Below, one piece after another: positions 1 to 4,606 of a stretch of 5,545 nucleotides of DNA. The DNA is from a bacterium TMED144 (GTDB taxonomy: Bacteria; Fidelibacterota; Marinisomatia; Marinisomatales; TCS55): assembly GCA_002170005.2 (NCBI GenBank), contig NHGT02000016.1, positions 16,523 to 22,067 of the forward strand. Reading direction: 5' to 3'. Each line of letters starts with the position of its first letter. Position 1 is the first letter of the stretch. A program made the position numbers and the translations under genes. The notes under the pieces are model-generated. The model did not search any database. It saw only the letters and a list, made by a program, of their open reading frames with translations, and was not told where the DNA came from.

Positions 1-272
1 GTTGAAATATTAAAACTTCCAAAGGAATCACCCCCAGTTCCGCACATATCTATAGACGGAACATTAATCGCAGCTTTTTTCATATTATTTCTCATGGCCT
101 GAGCAAAGCCTAGAATTTCATTTAAGCTTTCACCTTTGCATCTTAGGGAAACGATTATGGAAGTGACTTGCGAGGGATTAAGTTCGCCGTCCATGATCAT
201 ACTCATTAATCTGATTGATTCATCAACTGATAAATTTTCTTTATTAATTATTTTTTCTAAATATTTTTTCAA
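1..272 (-). CDS. trpD: Anthranilate phosphoribosyltransferase, N-terminal part (cut by window edge)
   Basis: TrpD transfers the phosphoribosyl group of PRPP to anthranilate, the second committed step of tryptophan synthesis, in the cytoplasm. Ninety codons and two bases are visible. The N-terminal helical region includes 'NLSVDESIRLMSMIMDGEL' (residues 13-31). The family's glycine-rich phosphate/PRPP loop, CGTGGDSFGSFNIS, lies at residues 77-90. I chose a TTG start at 272-270: it follows the trpG stop directly, has GGAG six bases upstream, and gives the usual family N-terminus. The first in-frame ATG (codon 23) would remove part of the first helices. It is third in the operon after trpE and trpG, and translation is probably coupled to trpG. 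The remaining roughly 240 residues lie outside the window. The identification is firm; the start is likely but not proven. Confidence 0.93.
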   Translation of the reverse strand, partial: MKKYLEKIINKENLSVDESIRLMSMIMDGELNPSQVTSIIVSLRCKGESLNEILGFAQAMRNNMKKAAINVPSIDMCGTGGDSFGSFNIS

Positions 273-282
273 TTAAAACTCC
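270..282 (-). promoter_or_regulatory. Shine-Dalgarno site and TTG start of trpD
   Basis: Read on the minus strand, GGAG (282-279) sits inside the last codons of trpG. It is followed by TTTTAA, which includes the trpG stop TAA (275-273), and then by TTG (272-270). The six-base spacing is near optimal and decides the non-ATG start of trpD. It is one of the few clear Shine-Dalgarno-like sites in the window. Confidence 0.6.
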
Positions 283-836
283 AAAAAATTCTTGATTATT
301 TTTTTACCGAATTCTGTATCAATCGATTCAGGATGAAATTGAATACCATATACTGGATATTTCACATGTTCTAATCCCATAATTGTTCCATTTTCTAAAT
401 TTGCTGTTACTTTCAGAGACGGGGGAAGGTTTAAATTATCAACAACTAACGAATGGTAGCGTACAACTCTAATTTGTTCATCTGTATCATTAAAAATTTT
501 AGATGGATAAATATTAATGGTTGATACTTTTCCATGAACAATAGATTTTGCCTGAATAATCTTCCCCCCAAAGCTCATCCCTATTGCTTGATGTCCAAGA
601 CATATTCCTAAAATTGGCACATCTCTATGATTATCTTTTATAATTTCTATGCAGTTGCCTGCATCCGCTGGATGACCGGGACCTGGTGAGATGACTATGT
701 GAGTAGGATTTAACTCTTTTATTTTAGCGTTTGTGATTATATCATTTCTATATACTTCAATATTATTATCAATTTCTCCAATATATTGATAAAGATTGTA
801 TGTGAAGGAGTCATAGTTGTCAATCAAGATAATCAT
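273..836 (-). CDS. trpG: Anthranilate synthase component II (glutamine amidotransferase)
   Basis: TrpG hydrolyses glutamine and passes ammonia to TrpE for anthranilate synthesis. At 187 aa it has the usual length of a stand-alone class I amidotransferase subunit. Visible motifs in order are IDNYDSFTYNLYQY at the N-terminus (residues 5-18), SPGPGHPADAG (50-60, oxyanion region), the nucleophile elbow GICLGHQAIG with catalytic Cys79, and GIQFHPES with the His168/Glu170 pair of the triad. All catalytic residues are intact. The ATG (836-834) overlaps the trpE TGA (835-833) as ATGA, which indicates translational coupling. A weak AAGGA lies 11 bases upstream. Its stop is immediately followed, in the same frame, by the trpD TTG. 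TrpG and PabA are hard to separate by sequence, but the trpE and trpD neighbours assign it to tryptophan synthesis, though it could also serve folate synthesis. Confidence 0.95.
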   Translation of the reverse strand: MIILIDNYDSFTYNLYQYIGEIDNNIEVYRNDIITNAKIKELNPTHIVISPGPGHPADAGNCIEIIKDNHRDVPILGICLGHQAIGMSFGGKIIQAKSIVHGKVSTINIYPSKIFNDTDEQIRVVRYHSLVVDNLNLPPSLKVTANLENGTIMGLEHVKYPVYGIQFHPESIDTEFGKKIIKNFLEF

Positions 837-2320
837 GGCGATTTCTTTCCTTGTTCAGCAATGGTTAAAGCTCGCTCTAAGACTATTAATTTATTGATGC
901 ACTCTTGATATTCGTTTTCTGGAATTGAATCAAATACAATCCCAGCGCCTGCTTGAAACGTAGCTTTTTCTTTATAAATTTGCATTGAGCGTATTGCAAT
1001 ACAAGAATCAAAATCTTTTGAATAATCAATCAAACCAATCCCACCAGAATAAAATCCCCGTCGGCAAGGCTCAAGTTCATTTATTAATTCCATTGCTCTT
1101 ATTTTTGGTGCGCCAGTTACTGTGCCCGCAGGAAATCCACTAAAAAAAATATCAAAAAAATCTAGATCATTATTTTTTTCACCTTCAACTTCAGAAACTA
1201 TGTGCATAACGTGGGAATAAAACTCAATCTCCATTTTTTTTATTAAATTAACAGATCCAATCTTTGAGACCTTTCCAACATCATTTCTTCCAAGATCAAT
1301 AAGCATTAAATGTTCAGCCATTTCTTTTTCATCTTTAAGTAGTTCTTCTGCAATCTTTTTATTTTCATCTTGCTTTGAACTCATTTTTCGTGTTCCAGCA
1401 ATAGGCTTTACCTTTATTTTACCATTAATAGATTTTATTAAAAGTTCTGGTGAAGAGCCAATAATATTAAAATTTGCAAACTTGTAATGAAAAAGATATG
1501 GCGAGGGGTTTATTTCTTTTAAAGCGAATAAAACTTCACTTGGAATTACCTGTGTTTTCCTCTCAAACTTTTGACTAAGAACTATTTGAAATACTTCCCC
1601 TTGTTTGATGTACTCTTTTGCTTTATTTACTTTTTTACAAAATTCTAATTTGGTATGATTGGAATGAGATGGTCTCGGTTTAAATATTTTATTATTTGGC
1701 GTAATAGACATTTTTAACAAAGCGCTATAAGCATTCTTTATTATTTTTTTAGAATCTTCAATTCTATTTTTTAAAGTATGTCCTGGGTCAATTTGGATGT
1801 TATCAAAAATTCTCAAGGAATTTTTTTGTTCATTAAATACAAAAATTGTTTCATACAGCATTAAAACAACTTCAGGAAAATCCCCCTTTTTCATTGGATA
1901 AATAGGAATTTTTTCATTTAAGCTAATAGACTCATATCCAAAGAAAGCAACAAAACCCCCAGTAAAATTTGGAAAATTAGGAACCACAAATTTTTTTTTA
2001 TTAAGTTCTAAATTAATTAAATCATCGACGCTCTCATTACTTTGGTTCTTTTTACCGTCTTCAATAATATAATTTTTATTTTTCTCTCTAGTAATTATTT
2101 TCGATGGATTATATCCCATATAAGTGTTTTTATCTTTTGAAGACAAATCAAATTTTTTGCTAAAAAAGAAAGAGTAAGAATATTTTTTTTCAATAAATCT
2201 CCAAACATCGTTTATTTGATTTTTATTGAATTCAAATTCCAAATAAATGGGTATAATAACAGACTTCTCTTTTGAAAAACTATCTTTGCAAAATTTCTCT
2301 ATTTCTTTAATGTATTCCAT
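833..2320 (-). CDS. trpE: Anthranilate synthase component I
   Basis: TrpE converts chorismate and ammonia to anthranilate in complex with TrpG. From the ATG at 2320-2318 it is 495 aa, a normal length. The C-terminal chorismate-binding domain is well preserved: GEVFQIVLSQKF (about 241-252), NPSPYLFHYKF, IIGSSPELLI, KPIAGTR (305-311), EMAEHLMLIDLGRNDVG, FPAGTVTGAPKIRAM (396-410) and QAGAGIVFDS (456-465). Anthranilate synthase is favoured over PabB by the adjacent trpG, trpD and Trp leader. The N-terminal domain is divergent: where the family usually has the LLES tryptophan-feedback motif, this protein reads YSFFFSKKF (49-57). A longer frame could begin at TTG 2347, but that lies in the loop of the attenuator terminator, so it is rejected. 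There is no separate ribosome site; the only purine tract just upstream is the GGGG of the terminator stem. The coding strand is rich in A runs, including nine A opposite 1991-1999. Confidence 0.95.
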   Translation of the reverse strand: MEYIKEIEKFCKDSFSKEKSVIIPIYLEFEFNKNQINDVWRFIEKKYSYSFFFSKKFDLSSKDKNTYMGYNPSKIITREKNKNYIIEDGKKNQSNESVDDLINLELNKKKFVVPNFPNFTGGFVAFFGYESISLNEKIPIYPMKKGDFPEVVLMLYETIFVFNEQKNSLRIFDNIQIDPGHTLKNRIEDSKKIIKNAYSALLKMSITPNNKIFKPRPSHSNHTKLEFCKKVNKAKEYIKQGEVFQIVLSQKFERKTQVIPSEVLFALKEINPSPYLFHYKFANFNIIGSSPELLIKSINGKIKVKPIAGTRKMSSKQDENKKIAEELLKDEKEMAEHLMLIDLGRNDVGKVSKIGSVNLIKKMEIEFYSHVMHIVSEVEGEKNNDLDFFDIFFSGFPAGTVTGAPKIRAMELINELEPCRRGFYSGGIGLIDYSKDFDSCIAIRSMQIYKEKATFQAGAGIVFDSIPENEYQECINKLIVLERALTIAEQGKKSP

Positions 2321-2322
2321 AT

Positions 2323-2358
2323 AAAAAAAAACCCCGATATCATTCAATATCGGGGTTT
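2323..2358 (-). terminator. Rho-independent terminator of the trp attenuator
   Basis: Read on the minus strand, AAACCCCGATAT (2358-2347) and ATATCGGGGTTT (2340-2329) form a perfect 12-bp stem around the six-base loop TGAATG. The 3' arm runs into nine consecutive T (2331-2323). It lies between the leader-peptide stop and the trpE ATG, on the same strand as both. This is where the 3:4 terminator of a trp attenuator belongs. When tryptophan is plentiful it should stop transcription before trpE. The hairpin could also be read from the plus strand, but no plus-strand gene ends here and the plus-strand T tract is interrupted. Confidence 0.9.
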
Positions 2359-2403
2359 GTTAAATTTTTCTTGTTACGCTAAGCGTTACAAGGTACCCCC
2401 ATA
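2348..2403 (-). promoter_or_regulatory. Candidate antiterminator pairing in the trp leader
   Basis: UAUGGGGGU (2403-2395), just after the two Trp codons, can pair with ACCCCGAUA (2356-2348), the 5' arm of the terminator. This gives eight of nine pairs with one G-G mismatch (2400/2351). The core is GGGGU with ACCCC. Forming it would prevent the terminator. A ribosome stalled at the Trp codons would leave at least the GGGGU part free. One that reaches the leader stop would cover it and let the terminator form. The pairing is read from the sequence; the switching role is inferred from known trp attenuators. Confidence 0.5.
2370..2392 (-). repeat. Small inverted repeat around the leader-peptide stop codon
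   Basis: On the minus strand, CTTGTAACGC (2392-2383) and GCGTAACAAG (2379-2370) form a 10-position stem with one A-A mismatch and a three-base TTA loop. The leader stop TAA (2388-2386) lies within the 5' arm, so a ribosome that finishes the leader would melt this hairpin. It would be enclosed within the proposed antiterminator loop, which it could help to fold. It may serve as the transcriptional pause hairpin, but that is inference. Confidence 0.55.
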
Positions 2404-2460
2404 GTTATACCACCAGATAAGTTGGTTAGTTGTTTTGATTGATTTTAGAATTAATTTCAT
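2386..2460 (-). CDS. trpL: trp operon leader peptide with tandem Trp codons
   Basis: This 24-codon open frame begins at ATG 2460-2458 and ends at TAA 2388-2386. It starts MKLILKSIK and ends QLIWWYNYGGTL. Codons 16 and 17 are both TGG (2415-2410), striking because Trp is very rare in the neighbouring proteins (TrpE has a single Trp in 495 residues). The frame is followed by an alternative hairpin and a strong terminator just before trpE. This is the standard architecture for sensing charged tRNA-Trp through ribosome stalling. No clear Shine-Dalgarno sequence precedes the ATG (the upstream bases are AATTTATAGT). An in-frame TAA lies at 2475-2473, so the frame cannot extend further upstream. The peptide probably has no function beyond its translation. 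Confidence 0.85.
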   Translation of the reverse strand: MKLILKSIKTTNQLIWWYNYGGTL

Positions 2461-2468
2461 ACTATAAA
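2439..2468 (+). promoter_or_regulatory. Candidate promoter of mtaB
   Basis: On the plus strand, TTGATT (2439-2444), an 18-base spacer and TATAAA (2463-2468) would start transcription near 2475, about 39 bases before the mtaB ATG. The -35 lies inside the divergent trpL frame. No Shine-Dalgarno sequence is seen before the mtaB ATG (TTTTAAAAAATTT). The match is moderate, in an AT-rich background. Confidence 0.3.
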
Positions 2469-2499
2469 TTATTTACATAACTTTAATAAAAACAAATTA

Positions 2500-2528
2500 A
2501 TTTTAAAAAATTTATGGCCACACAGCAA
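2500..2528 (-). promoter_or_regulatory. Candidate promoter of the trp operon
   Basis: On the minus strand, TTGCTG (2528-2523), a 17-base spacer and TAAAAT (2505-2500) resemble a sigma-70-type promoter with a good -10 and a modest -35. Transcription would start near 2493, giving about 33 bases before the trpL ATG. The -35 would lie in the first codons of mtaB. The whole gap is AT-rich, so chance matches are easy, and Bacteroidota promoters follow another consensus, of which I found no good copy. Confidence 0.3.
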
Positions 2529-3812
2529 AAAAAAGTAGCTTTTCACACGATGGGTTGCAAACTGAACTTTTCTGAAACCTCAACAATTAAAAGGGATTTT
2601 ATCTCAAGGGGTTTCAAAACAGTAAGCTTTAATGAATACGCAAATATTTACGTTTTAAATAGTTGCTCAGTCACTGAAAATGCCGATAGAGAAGCAAGGA
2701 AGATAATAAGACAAGCAAAAAGATTGAACCCTAACTCCTCAATTATAGTTACTGGATGCTATGCCCAACTTAAACCTAAAGAATTAGCTGCTATAAAAGA
2801 AGTTGACATGATTTTTGGCGCTAAGGAAAAGTTTAATCTTTTGGATCATTTAGATTCAATCGAGTTGAATCATAAGACCAGACTTTTTCATTCAGAAATA
2901 AATAGCGTTTCCCATTTTGAGTCATCTTTTTCCTCTAATGACAGAACGCGATCTTACTTAAAAGTTCAAGACGGTTGTGATTATAATTGCACCTTTTGCA
3001 CTATACCTTTGGCAAGAGGAGTTAGCAGAAGCAGCACTGTTTCAAAGACATTAACCTCAGCAAAACATGCAATATCATCAGGTGCGAGAGAAATTGTTTT
3101 AACTGGTGTAAATATTGGAGATTTTGGAGTTAATAGCCAGGAAAAGTTTATTGATCTCTTATTTGCACTAAATGATTTGAATGATCTTGATCGAATTAGA
3201 ATTTCCTCTATCGAGCCAAATTTACTATCAAACGAGATTATAGAATTTTGTGCAAAATCAAAAAAAATTATGCCTCATTTTCACATTCCTCTGCAGTCTG
3301 GATCGAGCAGGATATTAAAGTTGATGAGAAGAAAATATCAAACTTCGCTTTACAGGGAGAGAATCCAACATATAAAAAGTTTGATTCCCGACGCTTGCAT
3401 AGGGGCAGATATAATTGTTGGATTCCCAAGTGAAACAGATGACGATTTTCAAAAATCTTATGATTTTATTGAGTCTCTTAACATTTCTTATTTACATGTC
3501 TTTTCTTATTCTGAAAGGCAAAATACCAAAGCTATTAAAATTAAAAATAAGGTATCAAAGACAAAAAAAGCAGAAAGAAGTTTAGAAATGAGAGAACTAT
3601 CAAAAGAGCTCAAGGTATCCTTTGAAAAATCTTTTGTTGGAAGCACTAGAGAGGTTTTGTTTGAGTATCAAATTGACAATCAATGGTTTGGCCATACTGA
3701 TAATTATCTACCTGTGAGGGTAAATACAAAAGAAAATCTTAAAAATAGTATTGAAAGTGTAAATATAGTTAATAGTGTCAAAAACTATTTGGTAGGTAGT
3801 TTTTTAAATTAA
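2514..3812 (+). CDS. mtaB: tRNA t6A37 methylthiotransferase MtaB (radical SAM)
   Basis: MtaB inserts a methylthio group at C2 of N6-threonylcarbamoyladenosine-37 in tRNAs that read ANN codons, giving ms2t6A. The 432-aa protein has the full domain order. The N-terminal UPF0004 domain has the three cluster cysteines Cys15 (TMGCKLN), Cys51 (NSCSVTENAD) and Cys82 (TGCYAQ). The radical-SAM domain has the CxxxCxxC motif GCDYNCTFC (Cys155, Cys159, Cys162). Downstream motifs are LTGVNIGD, SSIEPNLL, HFHIPLQSGS and DIIVGFPSET, and a C-terminal TRAM-like RNA-binding region covers roughly 370-430. The GCKLN and TENAD forms and the overall pattern fit MtaB rather than MiaB or RimO. 'LNFSETSTI' (17-25) resembles Bacteroidota members. 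It diverges from the trp operon, and its TAA overlaps the stop of the convergent DUF3050 gene. Confidence 0.92.
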   Translation: MATQQKKVAFHTMGCKLNFSETSTIKRDFISRGFKTVSFNEYANIYVLNSCSVTENADREARKIIRQAKRLNPNSSIIVTGCYAQLKPKELAAIKEVDMIFGAKEKFNLLDHLDSIELNHKTRLFHSEINSVSHFESSFSSNDRTRSYLKVQDGCDYNCTFCTIPLARGVSRSSTVSKTLTSAKHAISSGAREIVLTGVNIGDFGVNSQEKFIDLLFALNDLNDLDRIRISSIEPNLLSNEIIEFCAKSKKIMPHFHIPLQSGSSRILKLMRRKYQTSLYRERIQHIKSLIPDACIGADIIVGFPSETDDDFQKSYDFIESLNISYLHVFSYSERQNTKAIKIKNKVSKTKKAERSLEMRELSKELKVSFEKSFVGSTREVLFEYQIDNQWFGHTDNYLPVRVNTKENLKNSIESVNIVNSVKNYLVGSFLN

Positions 3813-4591
3813 GTAGAATTAATTTGGGATAAAATTCCATCCCAAAAACGAATTCTGCATGACATTGTTTTTTGCGCAGCTTCAGTCGCTTCTTCCCACT
3901 TTTTTTCATCATTTCCACAAATTTCTTTTACCATTTTTAGAGCTGCAGGGGTGTGTTCATCCTCATCTAAAGAGATATGTCTATCAATGTAATATAAAAA
4001 AGATTTCAGCTTGCCTTTTAATTCTCTATTCATTTTAGAGATTATAGATCGAAACATATCGGGAATGACCTGCTCTCTTCCGAAAGTAAAAATAGCTGCA
4101 GTTACGTGTGCGGGGGCTTTATCTAGGCTCTTAAAAGTGCTACTGACGAACTCAAGTGCGGGATTTGGAATTCTTGATTTTTGCATAGCAACTGGCAATG
4201 GATTATTAATAAGATTAAATAAAAACTCATCAATTGGTCCTGTATCGGCACCTACTTGAACCATAGCGTTGCAATACATCTCAAAGTGACTGACATGCTG
4301 ACCATATTGATCAATATCGGTTTCTTCCTCTAGCACTATTTCATTAACAAGTCTTGCTGGCGTACCTTTTTCAGATGGAATCCATGGAACAGATGTGCAT
4401 GTTAGTTGAGATTGCAATGATTTGAGGATAGACATAAAATCCCATACAGCGAATACATGATTTTCCATAAAAATTTTCAAATCATCTATTGATTGAATAG
4501 AATAATAGAGTCTATGCTCTTCAAGCTTAACCCTCTCATTTTGAGTCTCATCAAGTATTCTTAATACATCATTTTTAAGAAATTTAAACAT
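3809..4591 (-). CDS. DUF3050 family protein, putative haem-oxygenase-fold diiron enzyme
   Basis: I recognise this 260-aa protein as DUF3050, mainly from the N-terminal stretch FMENHVFAVWDFMSILKSLQ (41-60), followed by LTCTSVPW and LVNEIVLEEETD. No substrate is known to me. The arrangement resembles haem-oxygenase-like diiron oxidases: an acidic cluster followed by SH (Glu84/Glu88 to His102), a Glu on a later helix (FGREQ, Glu173), and DRHISLDEDEH, with His205, Asp209 and His213 spaced much as in the CADD-type H-D-H set. These ligand assignments are inferred. No signal peptide or membrane segment is seen, so it is probably cytoplasmic and helical. The ATG lies 15 bases after the gcvP stop, with no clear ribosome site, suggesting co-transcription with gcvP. 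Its TAA (3811-3809) overlaps the mtaB stop. Confidence 0.8.
   Translation of the reverse strand: MFKFLKNDVLRILDETQNERVKLEEHRLYYSIQSIDDLKIFMENHVFAVWDFMSILKSLQSQLTCTSVPWIPSEKGTPARLVNEIVLEEETDIDQYGQHVSHFEMYCNAMVQVGADTGPIDEFLFNLINNPLPVAMQKSRIPNPALEFVSSTFKSLDKAPAHVTAAIFTFGREQVIPDMFRSIISKMNRELKGKLKSFLYYIDRHISLDEDEHTPAALKMVKEICGNDEKKWEEATEAAQKTMSCRIRFWDGILSQINST
3823..3846. repeat. Inverted repeat in the convergent gene tail
   Basis: TTTGGGAT (3823-3830) and ATCCCAAA (3839-3846) form a perfect 8-bp stem around an eight-base loop. It starts 11 bases after the mtaB stop and lies inside the last codons of the DUF3050 gene (WDGI region). Neither strand has a proper T tract after it, so it is at best a weak terminator or an mRNA 3'-end stabiliser for mtaB, and may be a coincidence of the coding sequence. 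Confidence 0.35.
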
Positions 4592-4606
4592 TACTGAATT
4601 GGAACG

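Noticed and set aside
2321..2347. TTG start at 2347 for trpE
   Set aside because: It lies in the loop of the attenuator terminator and would place poly-Phe residues from the T tract in the protein. The ATG at 2320 gives a family-like N-terminus.
2323..2358. Hairpin as an ordinary end-of-gene terminator
   Set aside because: No gene on either strand ends at this point. It lies downstream of a WW leader frame and just before trpE, so attenuation explains it better.
2461..2466. TATAGT as the -10 box of the trp promoter
   Set aside because: It is a good hexamer match, but it would start the transcript near 2454 and remove the trpL ATG, which is inconsistent with the well-formed leader. TAAAAT at 2505-2500 fits better.
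2473..2478. Minimal ATG-TAA start-stop on the minus strand, in frame with trpL
   Set aside because: It is curious in a leader region, but the sequence is very AT-rich and there is no ribosome site or other support.
3248..3433. Short plus-strand open frame inside mtaB
   Set aside because: It is in another frame of a strongly conserved gene and its translation looks like no protein family.
2514..3812. MiaB or RimO identity for the methylthiotransferase
   Set aside because: The GCKLN and SCSVTENAD motifs and the HFHIPLQSGS/DIIVGFPSET pattern fit MtaB better; nothing in the context suggests ribosomal protein S12 modification.
4011..4259. Plus-strand open frame opposite the DUF3050 gene
   Set aside because: It is antisense to a recognisable protein family, with no recognisable product.
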